DNA from: an uncultured Clostridia bacterium
GTDB lineage: Bacteria; Bacillota; Clostridia; Oscillospirales; CAG-272
Direction of reading: 5' to 3'
Length of the DNA: 32,882 bases
NCBI GenBank assembly: GCA_946618395.1
Contig: CAMOLD010000003.1
Location: 1-32,882, forward strand
A program made the translations under genes and the position numbers. The notes under the pieces are model-generated. The model ran no database searches. It saw only the letters and a program-made list of their open reading frames with translations, and was not told where the DNA came from. This document shows positions 23,203 through 30,760 of the stretch, piece by piece (within the stretch, counting starts at the first letter, position 1; the number at the start of each line of letters is the position of its first letter).

Positions 23203-24495
23203 ATGAGTCTCTTGAAGTCCGAAAAATCCAAAAAGGAGAAGAACGTATATACGCTGCAATTCTCCGTTGATCAGGAAACTTTTGCAAAAGCAGTTTCCAA
23301 CGCATACCACAAAAAGGTTGCAAAGATCAATGTTCCCGGTTTCCGCCGCGGAAAAGCACCGCGCACGGTGATTGAAAAAATGTATGGGAAGGGATTTTTC
23401 TACGAGGATGCGTTCAACGATGTTCTCCCCGCCGCGTGGGAGGAAGCATCCCAGGCAAGCAAGCTGGAAATTGTCGGTCAGCCCGAATTTGACGTTGTTT
23501 CGGTAAACGAAGGCGACGCCGGCGTTGTGTTCTCGGCAAAAGTGTTTGTCAAGCCCGATGTCAAACTGGAAGGCTACACCGGCATTGAAGCCGAAAAGAA
23601 GGTCGAACCGGTCACCGATGAGGAAATTGACCGCGAGATTGACACCATCCGCGAGCGCAATGCGCGCGAAACCGAGGTCACCGACGGCGTCAGCGTGATG
23701 GGCGATATTTGCCACATTGACTACGAAGGCTCGGTGGACGGCGTTCCCTTTGACGGTGGAAAAGGCAGCGACTATCCCCTCAAACTCGGCTCCGGCAACT
23801 TCATCCCCGGTTTTGAGGAACAGGTCGCCGGCCACAAGGTAGAAGAAGAGTTTGACGTTAATGTCACCTTCCCCGAAGATTACCACGCAAAAGAGCTTGC
23901 TGGAAAAGCCGCCGTCTTCAAAACGGTCATCCATAAGATCCGCCATATCGAACTTCCCGCGGCGGACGACGATTTTGCAAAAGACGTTTCCGAATTTGAT
24001 ACGTTTGCTGAATATCGCGCCGATATGAAGGCAAAAATTGAAAAGCGGCACGAAGAAGAAGCCGACAAAAAGTTTGAAGAGCAGCTTTTGGACGCTTTGA
24101 TTGAAAAAATGAAAGCCGACATTCCCGAGGTGATGTTCACCACCGAGACCGACAACTTTGTGCGCGATTACGAAAACCGGCTGCGCATGCAGGGGCTGGA
24201 TCTGGAAACCTATTTCAAATATACCGGCATGACCATTGATTCCTTGCGCGAGCAACTCCGCCCGCAGGCTGAAAAGCAGGTCAAACTCCGCCTTGCCCTG
24301 GAGAAAATCGCCAAACTGGAAAAAATCAAGGTTGGAAAGAAAGAAATTGACGCCGAGATCAAACGGATTGCCGACTCCTATCAGATGGACGCCGACAAGG
24401 TGCGCGAGATCATTCCCGAAGAATCTGTTGCCGAGGATCTGAAGGTCAAAAAGGCAATGGACCTTGTCAAGGAGCAGGCTGTCATCAAAGCGTAA
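23203..24495 (+). CDS. tig: Trigger factor (ribosome-associated chaperone, peptidyl-prolyl isomerase)
   Basis: Binds ribosomes at the tunnel exit and shields nascent chains; 430 residues, the usual length. The ribosome-binding signature GFRRGKAP occurs at 46-53. An FKBP-type PPIase domain spans about 160-245 (DICHIDYEGSVDGVPFDGG, FIPGFEEQVAGHKVEEEF). A long helical C-terminal chaperone domain follows, rich in Lys and Glu. The ATG follows TTTGGAGGAAG. It is the first gene of a tig-clpP-clpX series, the standard Firmicute order, but a strong hairpin separates it from clpP. Confidence 0.97.
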   Translation: MSLLKSEKSKKEKNVYTLQFSVDQETFAKAVSNAYHKKVAKINVPGFRRGKAPRTVIEKMYGKGFFYEDAFNDVLPAAWEEASQASKLEIVGQPEFDVVSVNEGDAGVVFSAKVFVKPDVKLEGYTGIEAEKKVEPVTDEEIDREIDTIRERNARETEVTDGVSVMGDICHIDYEGSVDGVPFDGGKGSDYPLKLGSGNFIPGFEEQVAGHKVEEEFDVNVTFPEDYHAKELAGKAAVFKTVIHKIRHIELPAADDDFAKDVSEFDTFAEYRADMKAKIEKRHEEEADKKFEEQLLDALIEKMKADIPEVMFTTETDNFVRDYENRLRMQGLDLETYFKYTGMTIDSLREQLRPQAEKQVKLRLALEKIAKLEKIKVGKKEIDAEIKRIADSYQMDADKVREIIPEESVAEDLKVKKAMDLVKEQAVIKA

Positions 24496-24522
24496 TTCCC
24501 CGCTTGCAATCAACGGCAAACC

Positions 24523-24561
24523 AGGAGCCGGAAACGAATTTTCTGTTTTCGGCTCCTTTTT
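24523..24561 (+). terminator. Strong hairpin with T tract between tig and clpP
   Basis: AGGAGCCGGAAAC pairs with GTTTTCGGCTCCT (13 pairs with one G-U) and is followed by TTTTTC. It looks like a full intrinsic terminator, so either clpP-clpX depends on read-through or has a promoter I could not identify in the 28 bases left before clpP. Confidence 0.85.
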
Positions 24562-24589
24562 CAAACCAAAATGAAAGGAGATTGACACC

Positions 24590-25201
24590 ATGATCAATCC
24601 TGAAAGCAAAGATCTGCGCAACGCGCTTGTCCCCATGGTCATTGAGCAAACCAACCGTGGGGAACGTTCTTATGATATCTTCTCCCGCCTTCTCAACGAC
24701 CGCATCGTTTTCCTTTCGGATGAGGTCAACGATACCACCGCTTCCCTTGTGGTTGCGCAAATGCTGTTTTTAGAGGCGCAGGACCCCGATAAGGACATTT
24801 CGTTCTATATCAATTCCCCCGGCGGTTCGGTTTCCGCAGGCATGGCAATTTACGATACCATGCAATTTATCAAATGCGATGTTTCCACCATTTGCATCGG
24901 TATGGCGGCAAGCATGGGCGCTTTCCTGCTCTCCTCCGGAACAAAGGGCAAACGCATTGCACTGCCGCATAGTGAAATTATGATCCACCAGCCTTTGGGC
25001 GGCGCAAGAGGTCAGGCAACCGATATTCAAATTCAAGCCGAGCAAATCCTGCGCATCAAACGCACCTTGAACGAGATTCTTGCCGCCAACACCGGCAAGC
25101 CGCTGGAAATCATTGAAAAGGATACCGACCGCGATAACTATATGACGGCGCAACAAGCGCTTGAATACGGTTTGATCGACCAAATTTTAACCCATCGGTA
25201 A
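24590..25201 (+). CDS. clpP: ATP-dependent Clp protease proteolytic subunit ClpP
   Basis: Serine peptidase that forms the tetradecameric degradation chamber used with ClpX. The 203 residues are typical. The catalytic triad is complete: S108 in GMAASMGA, H133 in MIHQPLGG, and D182 in DTDRDN. The N-terminus is longer than the mature form of other species and probably processed. INSPGGSVSAGMAIYDTM and the handle region GQATDIQIQAEQIL are standard. Start supported by AAAGGAG. It is followed 36 bases later by clpX. Confidence 0.97.
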   Translation: MINPESKDLRNALVPMVIEQTNRGERSYDIFSRLLNDRIVFLSDEVNDTTASLVVAQMLFLEAQDPDKDISFYINSPGGSVSAGMAIYDTMQFIKCDVSTICIGMAASMGAFLLSSGTKGKRIALPHSEIMIHQPLGGARGQATDIQIQAEQILRIKRTLNEILAANTGKPLEIIEKDTDRDNYMTAQQALEYGLIDQILTHR

Positions 25202-25237
25202 TTCCAAATCCGAAAAAAAGGAGAGTCCGATTCCATT

Positions 25238-26578
25238 ATGGCAAACTCAAATAACAACGGAAGAGGATTGCGCCATTGTTCCTTTTGCGGAAGAAACGAG
25301 CATCAGGTCAATTTTCTGATCCCCTCGCCCACAGGCGCCTATCTTTGCGACTATTGCATTGAGGGCTGTAACCGCATCATTTACGAGAACGAAGAGGAAC
25401 ACCGCCGCGAAGAGCGCTTTACCATGGATGATCTTCCCCGTCCGGCGCAAATCAAAGCCTCTTTGGATCAATATGTCATTGGTCAGGATGAGGCAAAAAT
25501 TGCTCTTTCCGTTGCGGTTTACAACCACTATAAGCGCATTCTTTCCAAGGACGGAACAACCTCGCACCGCAAAAAGAGCGCAAAAGCAGAACAAACCGAC
25601 GACGTGGAATTGCAAAAGAGCAACGTTCTTTTAATCGGTCCCACCGGTGTTGGAAAAACCTATTTGGCGCAAACGCTTGCGCGCACAATGAAGGTTCCCT
25701 TTGCTATTGCCGACGCAACAACGCTGACCGAGGCAGGCTATGTTGGCGAAGATGTGGAAAACATCCTTCTGCGCCTGATTCAAGCTGCCGATTACGACGT
25801 AGAACGCGCCGAACGCGGCATTATCTATATCGACGAGATTGATAAAATTGCGCGCAAAAGCGAAAACCGTTCCATCACTCGCGACGTTTCGGGCGAGGGC
25901 GTTCAGCAGGCGCTTTTGAAGATTTTGGAAGGAACGGTTGCAAACGTTCCCCCGCAGGGCGGCAGAAAGCACCCCAACCAGGAGTTCATCCAGGTCAACA
26001 CGCAGAACATCCTTTTCATCTGCGGCGGCGCGTTTGACGGCCTTGACAAAATTATTGAAAAGCGCAAAGGAAACTCCACCATCGGTTTTGGCGGAGAGAT
26101 TATGACCAAAACCGAAAAGAAGGATATGGGCGTTTTCAAGGACGTTATTCCGCATGACATTGTAAAATTCGGTCTGATTCCCGAAATGGTGGGGCGCATT
26201 CCGGTCATTGTTCCCCTTTCCGATTTGGATCGAGAGGCGCTCGTCAGCATTCTGACCAAACCGAAGAACTCGCTGACCAAGCAATATCAAAAGCTCTTCA
26301 AAATGGACGGTGTGGAGCTCGTCTTTTCCGATGAAGCCTTGCAAGCGGTCGCTGACCTTGCCATTGAGCGCGGAACCGGCGCACGTGGTCTGCGCGCCAT
26401 TTTGGAAAAGGCGATGACAAAATTGATGTATGAGATTCCTTCGCGCCATGATCTTGCAAAATTGGAGATCACGCCGGAGTGCATTCGCGGAACGGGAGAC
26501 TGCAAATATACCCTTTTGCGCGACCTTCCGCAAAGCGAACTTTCGGAGCCGGAATCCGACAAAAAGCAGGGTGCTTGA
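25238..26578 (+). CDS. clpX: ATP-dependent Clp protease ATP-binding subunit ClpX
   Basis: AAA+ unfoldase that recognises substrates and feeds them to ClpP, 446 residues. It has the N-terminal zinc-binding domain with C14, C17, C37 and C40, Walker A GPTGVGKT at 134-141, the pore loop in GYVGEDVEN, Walker B IIYIDEIDKIA, and sensor/arginine regions ending with GTGARGLRAILEKAMTKLMYEIPS. An RKHPNQEF segment in the RKH-loop region is present. The ClpP-docking loop reads IGFGGEI near 285. Ribosome site AAAGGAGAG. It ends the tig-clpP-clpX group, before a bidirectional terminator. Confidence 0.97.
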   Translation: MANSNNNGRGLRHCSFCGRNEHQVNFLIPSPTGAYLCDYCIEGCNRIIYENEEEHRREERFTMDDLPRPAQIKASLDQYVIGQDEAKIALSVAVYNHYKRILSKDGTTSHRKKSAKAEQTDDVELQKSNVLLIGPTGVGKTYLAQTLARTMKVPFAIADATTLTEAGYVGEDVENILLRLIQAADYDVERAERGIIYIDEIDKIARKSENRSITRDVSGEGVQQALLKILEGTVANVPPQGGRKHPNQEFIQVNTQNILFICGGAFDGLDKIIEKRKGNSTIGFGGEIMTKTEKKDMGVFKDVIPHDIVKFGLIPEMVGRIPVIVPLSDLDREALVSILTKPKNSLTKQYQKLFKMDGVELVFSDEALQAVADLAIERGTGARGLRAILEKAMTKLMYEIPSRHDLAKLEITPECIRGTGDCKYTLLRDLPQSELSEPESDKKQGA

Positions 26579-26618
26579 GCAAAATAATCCCAAAAATACC
26601 GTAAAAATCAAAAAATAT

Positions 26619-26672
26619 AGGTCAATCCAAAGGAACATTCCAAAGGAATATTCCGGCGGATTGACCTTTTTT
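26619..26672. terminator. Bidirectional terminator between clpX and the cysteine-rich gene
   Basis: An outer stem AGGTCAATCC/GGATTGACCT (10 pairs) and an inner stem GGAACATTCC/GGAATATTCC (9 of 10) with short symmetric AAA and GGC internal loops form one tall hairpin. T6 follows on the plus strand and TATATTTTTT on the minus strand. It serves convergent genes. Confidence 0.88.
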
Positions 26673-26687
26673 GAACCGACTGATAAA

Positions 26688-27530
26688 TCAGCCGCCGCAA
26701 CCGCAATGCCGATCGGGACGGGGCGGTTCCGGTTGGTATCCCTGCGAGGAAAATTCGCTCATCGGGAACGGCATACTCTGGAAAATCCGGCAAGGATTAT
26801 CCTCTTCCGCCGCAACGCATTCTTTTTCGGGAATGGCGTATTCTGCCGCCTGAACCAGATATTGCGCCGGGCGAACAATGCGAACCACCGAGAAAATGCC
26901 AAGCGTGACCGTTAAGAAACGATCCCTGCGGTTCTCGTCGTCAAAAACGACGGGCGCCTGCAACTGACCCAGCAAATGGTCCGGGATTTCGCCTTCGCGA
27001 CAGCAGGGGCAGCAGGGGTGATCCGGCTTTTCCATCACGCGGGAGCCGAGAAGAACGGGATCTACTACTTCCACAACCGCGGTGGGCATATTCCGGCTTC
27101 CCTCTCCGGGTTCCCCGATTGAGCAGAAGCTATCGCTTTGAGAACTGCGGAAAATCATTGTTCCGTTTTCACCGCCGTAAAGAATCACGCGCTTTTCCAA
27201 AACGGCAAGCCCTTCAAATTCCTGCGGTTGGGCGCCGCCGCGCCCGGGATGCCCAACGCACGCCTCGCAATCCACGCGGATATAGAAGCGAATGTTAACG
27301 GCGTAAAAGCCGCGGTTGAAGGCAATCGGATCAATGGTCAGGTTGGTCCAAAGAATTTCCGCGTTCTTTGCGCGAACCGCTCCGGCATGCTCCAGAATCT
27401 CGTTTCCGAAATCGGAAAGATAAACGCGAACATTCTCAAAGCAATCCCGATCGCGGCAGGAATCCAGGACGCGGTTGGTTTCAATGCAAACCGTTTCCCG
27501 GGGCAAATTCGGGAATCTGTTTTCCCCCAT
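26688..27530 (-). CDS. Conserved cysteine-rich clostridial protein of unknown function
   Basis: I do not recognise a characterised family. The product has 280 residues, no signal peptide and no membrane segment. It begins with a segment ETVCIETNRVLDSCRDRDCF that I associate with hypothetical proteins in many sporeforming Clostridia, followed by a region (about 45-110) that looks beta-rich. Cysteines cluster in CEACVG, HPCCPCCREG and the C-terminal HCGCGG. The last 40 residues are Pro/Gly-rich (YQPEPPRPDRHCGCGG). The ATG follows AAGGAGAT. The upstream region carries GCATAGAAT, matching mother-cell sigma-E/K -10 elements (CATAnnnT). A spore coat or envelope role is a reasonable guess from these features, not shown. 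Confidence 0.8.
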   Translation of the reverse strand: MGENRFPNLPRETVCIETNRVLDSCRDRDCFENVRVYLSDFGNEILEHAGAVRAKNAEILWTNLTIDPIAFNRGFYAVNIRFYIRVDCEACVGHPGRGGAQPQEFEGLAVLEKRVILYGGENGTMIFRSSQSDSFCSIGEPGEGSRNMPTAVVEVVDPVLLGSRVMEKPDHPCCPCCREGEIPDHLLGQLQAPVVFDDENRRDRFLTVTLGIFSVVRIVRPAQYLVQAAEYAIPEKECVAAEEDNPCRIFQSMPFPMSEFSSQGYQPEPPRPDRHCGCGG

Positions 27531-27589
27531 AACCGTAAATCTCCTTTTTGATGATAAGAATTCGGAAGGAGAATACTCTCCTCGCTAAC

Positions 27590-27598
27590 ATTCTATGC
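27590..27598 (-). promoter_or_regulatory. Possible sigma-E/sigma-K -10 element
   Basis: The minus strand reads GCATAGAAT, fitting GCATAnnnT. No convincing -35 was seen at the expected spacing (the region is GTCAAAA). It lies 60 bases before the cysteine-rich gene and directly after the terminator of the repressor gene, where a promoter is needed. Confidence 0.35.
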
Positions 27599-27640
27599 CG
27601 GGCGCCTTTTTTTGACACGTTTTTCCTTTCTTTTATGTAT

Positions 27641-27673
27641 AAAAAAAGAAGCATTCCGAAAAGCCGGAATGCC
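27641..27673 (-). terminator. Intrinsic terminator after the XRE/S24 repressor gene
   Basis: On the minus strand AGGCATTCCG pairs with CGGAATGCTT (one G-U-type end pair) around GCTTTT, followed by CTTTTTTT. It starts 17 bases past the stop codon at 27690. Confidence 0.9.
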
Positions 27674-27689
27674 TCTGTATTTTTGGGTA

Positions 27690-28496
27690 TTATTTTCTGC
27701 GCAAGCGGCCAATCACCCGCCCGCGGCATTGCACATCCATAAAATCTTTCAAAAGGATGGGTCCGTAATCGGGGTTGAGCGAAATGAGCCGGTCGCCGCC
27801 GAAAATTTTGAAAAAGCCGTTGCCATCCAAAAGGAAAATACCAGCTTCTCCAACTTCTACCGCCTCGGCGTTCTGCACCAGCAAAACATCGTGGTTGTGG
27901 TATTTTGGCTCCATGCTGTTGCCGCTGATGCGCAAGGCGTAGTCCGCCTCCATGGTCCTGGTGTTGTTGGGAACGCAAACGCGCTCGGCGCGGCTATCGT
28001 CCAAATAGACGCCTGTCCCTGCCGAGACCGGCAGTTCGTAAAGCATCAGCGTCCGTTTTCCGGTCTTGGTTTGCGCACCGGCATATCTGCCCGCGGATTG
28101 TTTCGGGAAAATGAGAACGCCTTTTTCCTGCATTTGGGCGGCGGCTTCCTCTTTTGTCTGCTTTGCAAGGGCGCGTTTTTCTTCATGCGCCAAAACCGCG
28201 CCGGTCAATTCCTTTCCCCAGCGGTCCAAATTCCGGTATTGCTCAATCAGTTTGATTTCATCCGGCGAAAGCGTATAGTTGTTTGTATTTTCAGGGTTGC
28301 CTGTAATAATGTAATCCACCGAGCAATCCAAAGCGTTACAAATTGCAACAATGTTGGAAAGCTTTGGCGATTCGTTCATTCCCGCCATCAATTTGCTCAA
28401 AGTTCCAAGCGGAATTCCCGAACGCTCCGAAAGGCGCTCGTTGGTCATCTTGCGCTCGTTCTTCATCAATTTGATCCTGTCAATATAAGTTTCCAT
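27690..28496 (-). CDS. XRE-type repressor with LexA-like S24 self-cleavage domain
   Basis: Cytoplasmic transcription regulator, 268 residues from ATG 28496 behind AGGAGGAAG; an upstream in-frame ATG lacks a site. Residues 1-66 form a helix-turn-helix (NERLSERSGIPLGTLSKLMAG). Residues 105-125 are a charged linker. The C-terminal S24 domain has Ser194 in RISGNSMEPKYHNHD and Lys230 in NGFFKIF, with a potential scissile Ala159-Gly160 in PVSAGTG. The Ala-to-Ser distance is 35 and Ser-to-Lys 36, nearly the LexA spacing (35 and 37), so autocleavage is likely. It is monocistronic, with its own promoter and a possible operator over the -35. No phage genes are near; a stress-responsive host regulator is most likely, target unknown. 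Confidence 0.93.
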   Translation of the reverse strand: METYIDRIKLMKNERKMTNERLSERSGIPLGTLSKLMAGMNESPKLSNIVAICNALDCSVDYIITGNPENTNNYTLSPDEIKLIEQYRNLDRWGKELTGAVLAHEEKRALAKQTKEEAAAQMQEKGVLIFPKQSAGRYAGAQTKTGKRTLMLYELPVSAGTGVYLDDSRAERVCVPNNTRTMEADYALRISGNSMEPKYHNHDVLLVQNAEAVEVGEAGIFLLDGNGFFKIFGGDRLISLNPDYGPILLKDFMDVQCRGRVIGRLRRK

Positions 28497-28526
28497 TTGC
28501 TTCCTCCTTTTTCCGATTCCGATATG

Positions 28527-28555
28527 ATTATAGCACATTATTTTGCATTTGTAAA
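28527..28555 (-). promoter_or_regulatory. Promoter of the repressor gene with overlapping inverted repeat
   Basis: On the minus strand TTTACA (28550-28555), 17-base spacer, TATAAT (28527-28532) preceded by TGC. An imperfect palindrome TTTGCA-TT-TGTAAA spans 28542-28555 and covers the -35 box, a plausible autoregulatory operator. Confidence 0.65.
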
Positions 28556-28595
28556 TAGTTTTTTGAAAAATTTTTCTTTTTTTGGAAAAAATATT

Positions 28596-29618
28596 TTAGG
28601 AAGCTAGAAAAAGAGCCGATAAAGAAGCGCCGATTTTCTCGGCGGAGCGTTCTGCCTCTTCTGCAAAATTGCCGCCGCTTCCAATCAAAAGCGAAAGCGA
28701 AAGCTTTGCATATTGCTGATTTTGCGGAGTGGATTTGACGCGGATCCCGCGAAAAATGCCGGGCGTTTCCCGCTCCGCTTCTGTTTGAAGCGCCCTTGCC
28801 AGCGCCAAATTCTCTTGCCAGGCAGGGCATGAAGCGCCGCTTTCCCCGCTCCCAACAATCGCCAATACCTGCGCCGTAGGGTCATCAGCGTCCCCGGTCA
28901 CCGTTTTGATGTAATTTCCCTCGCCGTCAAAAAGCGAATCTCTGCCAACCGAGATTACCAACGAAATTTGCGGATGCTCACAAAGCGCTTTCCGAATCAG
29001 ATCTGCGCTGCGTTCCGAGCTTCCCAAATAGCCGCTCTCCGCTTCCTGCTCTTGAAAAATGACCGAAATTCCATGTTCGGTTAAAACATCGCAAAGCTTT
29101 TTAGCAACCGCGGAAATATTCCTTTGAGGATCGGCGGAAAAGGTCGCTTCCCCAGCTCCATCTTCCGGAATTTGCGCCTCCTTTTCCAAATAGGCTTCCG
29201 CCGGGTTGGCGCAATAAATCAAAACCACCGGCGGCGTTTCAAATAGGATTGGCACTTCCCCGGCGCTTGATTCTTCCGGCTTTGGCTCATATAGCGTTTT
29301 GGCAACAACGGGGATTGCGCTCTGCCCCTCTTCCGGCGGATTTTCGCTTGTTTCCGGGGCGGAAGAGGAAGGTTCGTCGCCGGCATTTTCCGGCTTTTGC
29401 TCGGTAACTCGTTCGCGGCGGAAAATCCCCTCAAAAAAGGTTTTTACCGGCGCACCAAAGGAGGTCCAAATACCGCTCACGGCAAATGCCGCAACCAAAA
29501 TCGCCGTGCAAACCAAAAAGGAGAGCAAGCGGAAAAGCCTTTTCCCAATGGGCTTTTGGAGTTTGACCTTTTCCGACGGAATGGGCAGCTGTTTTTTCAA
29601 ATCATCTTGTTTCATCAT
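28596..29618 (-). CDS. SpoIIP-like sporulation protein lacking the usual amidase active-site residues
   Basis: Stage II sporulation protein P homologue, 340 residues from ATG 29618 (behind GGGGAG). One membrane segment at about 30-50 is followed by a Pro/Ser/Glu-rich linker (70-125) and a C-terminal domain that follows SpoIIP step by step: VVLIYCANPAEAYL (133-144), NISAVAKKLCDVLTEHGISV (167-186), ISVGRDSL (222-229), and ENLALARALQTEAE (269-282). True SpoIIP has H-T-H where C136-A137-N138 stands, a His in 'DxHRD' where G225 stands, and a Glu in 'LLxEVG' that is absent from LLIGSGGN (310-317). Zinc binding and peptidoglycan cleavage are therefore unlikely. It lies 66 bases after gpr, as spoIIP does in Bacillus. 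Confidence 0.82.
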   Translation of the reverse strand: MMKQDDLKKQLPIPSEKVKLQKPIGKRLFRLLSFLVCTAILVAAFAVSGIWTSFGAPVKTFFEGIFRRERVTEQKPENAGDEPSSSAPETSENPPEEGQSAIPVVAKTLYEPKPEESSAGEVPILFETPPVVLIYCANPAEAYLEKEAQIPEDGAGEATFSADPQRNISAVAKKLCDVLTEHGISVIFQEQEAESGYLGSSERSADLIRKALCEHPQISLVISVGRDSLFDGEGNYIKTVTGDADDPTAQVLAIVGSGESGASCPAWQENLALARALQTEAERETPGIFRGIRVKSTPQNQQYAKLSLSLLIGSGGNFAEEAERSAEKIGASLSALFLAS

Positions 29619-29684
29619 TTTTCTCCCCGTTTTTTGTTCCATTTTATGCAAAATACGGGGGTTTTATGTGGGAAAGATTCCTCC

Positions 29685-30584
29685 TCAATCGGTCAAATCT
29701 CCCAAAAAAGCAAGCGAAAGCGCACGGGAAAGAATTTTGGTCATTTGTTCGGTTACAACGTCGCATTCTTTCAGCGATACAAAAAAATCATTTCCGCTCC
29801 GCAATGCCGTTTGGAGCCGCTCGTCCGGCTCTCCGATTCCGGCTTTTGCAAGCGTATGCCAAATCAAGGTGGAGGTTGCAACCACCGTTGGGACGCCAAG
29901 CGCCAAAACCGGAACGCCAAGCGTTTCTTCGGTCAGTCCCTCGCGGTGATTGCCAACGCCGGAACCCGGAATAATGCCGGTGTCCGAAAGTTGCACCGTG
30001 GCGGCAAGGCGCTCCAAATCCCTTGCGGCAAGCGCGTCAATGGCAATAACAAGATCGGGCTTGCAGTTCTTTGCAACCGCGCGCACAATTTTTCCCGCCT
30101 CCATTCCGCTCTGCCCCAAAACACCCGGCGCCAGCATGGAAACCGCGCAACAACCCAGCGCATGGAAAAGCCCGGGGTCCTGCTCCCGCAAATGTGCGGT
30201 CGCATTCAGGCGGCAAAGCGTTCCCGGCCCGATCGCGTCCGCCGTCAAAGACGCGTTTCCAAGGCCGACAAGAAAAACGGAAAAGGTGGAATCCACACGT
30301 CTGCCGCAAACCCGCTCCGCAAATCCGCAAAGTTCGCCGCAAAGGATACGCGCAAGCATCTCGCGCTCTTCCGCGCCCAAAAAATCGATGCGGCCGCATT
30401 CAATCGTCAAATAATGCCCCATCGGCTTTCCAACGGCTTTTGCCCCCTCTTCGGAGAGGATTTTCACTGTATCAATCAAAAAAGGGCCGCTTTTTCGCCT
30501 TTCCTGCGCAATGCCTTTGCGCTGTTCCGCCGCTTCGGGAATGCACTCTTTCGCCAAATCGCTTTGCAAAAATCGTCTCTCCAT
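29685..30584 (-). CDS. gpr: GPR spore endopeptidase (germination protease)
   Basis: Degrades small acid-soluble spore proteins at germination. The start at ATG 30584 follows AGAGGAGAG; the frame extends upstream only through the promoter. At 299 residues it is clearly shorter than Bacillus GPR (about 370). Core motifs are kept: the N-terminal SDLAKE resembling the self-cleavage site (TDLALE-like) at 8-13, VGLGN...TADAIGP with D116, AIDALAARDLERL with D183, SDTGIIPGSGVGNHR at 200-214, and VPVLALGVPTVV at 224-235. The two Asp correspond to the essential D127 and D193 of B. megaterium GPR. The shortening seems to lie mostly in the N-terminal part and in internal loops. It is followed by the SpoIIP-like gene. 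Confidence 0.93.
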   Translation of the reverse strand: MERRFLQSDLAKECIPEAAEQRKGIAQERRKSGPFLIDTVKILSEEGAKAVGKPMGHYLTIECGRIDFLGAEEREMLARILCGELCGFAERVCGRRVDSTFSVFLVGLGNASLTADAIGPGTLCRLNATAHLREQDPGLFHALGCCAVSMLAPGVLGQSGMEAGKIVRAVAKNCKPDLVIAIDALAARDLERLAATVQLSDTGIIPGSGVGNHREGLTEETLGVPVLALGVPTVVATSTLIWHTLAKAGIGEPDERLQTALRSGNDFFVSLKECDVVTEQMTKILSRALSLAFLGDLTD

Positions 30585-30618
30585 ATCCGCTCTCCTCTTT
30601 CTTTCTCTGTTTTTAAGG

Positions 30619-30649
30619 CTACTTTTCCATAATTTTTTACAAAATATAC
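30619..30649 (-). promoter_or_regulatory. Candidate sigma-F/sigma-G promoter of gpr
   Basis: On the minus strand GTATA (30645-30649), 16-base spacer, GGAAAAGTAG (30619-30628). The -35 is a perfect GYATA; the -10 keeps GG and one inner A but not all positions. gpr belongs to the sigma-F/G regulon in Bacillus. Same spacing as the candidate before sigG. Confidence 0.45.
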
Positions 30650-30670
30650 ACGAAAATCTTCTCTTTTCTA

Positions 30671-30699
30671 TTGCAATTTCTGAAATATTATGATATGAT
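30671..30699 (+). promoter_or_regulatory. Sigma-A type promoter of the peptide-binding lipoprotein gene
   Basis: TTGCAA (30671-30676), 17-base spacer, TATGAT (30694-30699), 61 bases before the ATG at 30761. It is divergent from the gpr promoter. Confidence 0.65.
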
Positions 30700-30760
30700 A
30701 TATTTATATATGTGCAATGATTTGTCAGTTTTCTCGGAAACAAGGAGGTTGATTGCCGCT

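Noticed and set aside
23089..24654. A 521-codon minus-strand open frame opposite trigger factor
   Set aside because: Antisense shadow of tig, whose product matches the family over its full length. The shadow also runs across a promoter and a terminator.
27690..28538. The S24 repressor as evidence for a prophage
   Set aside because: No integrase, terminase, structural gene or attachment site is visible nearby, and flanking genes are sporulation or housekeeping genes.
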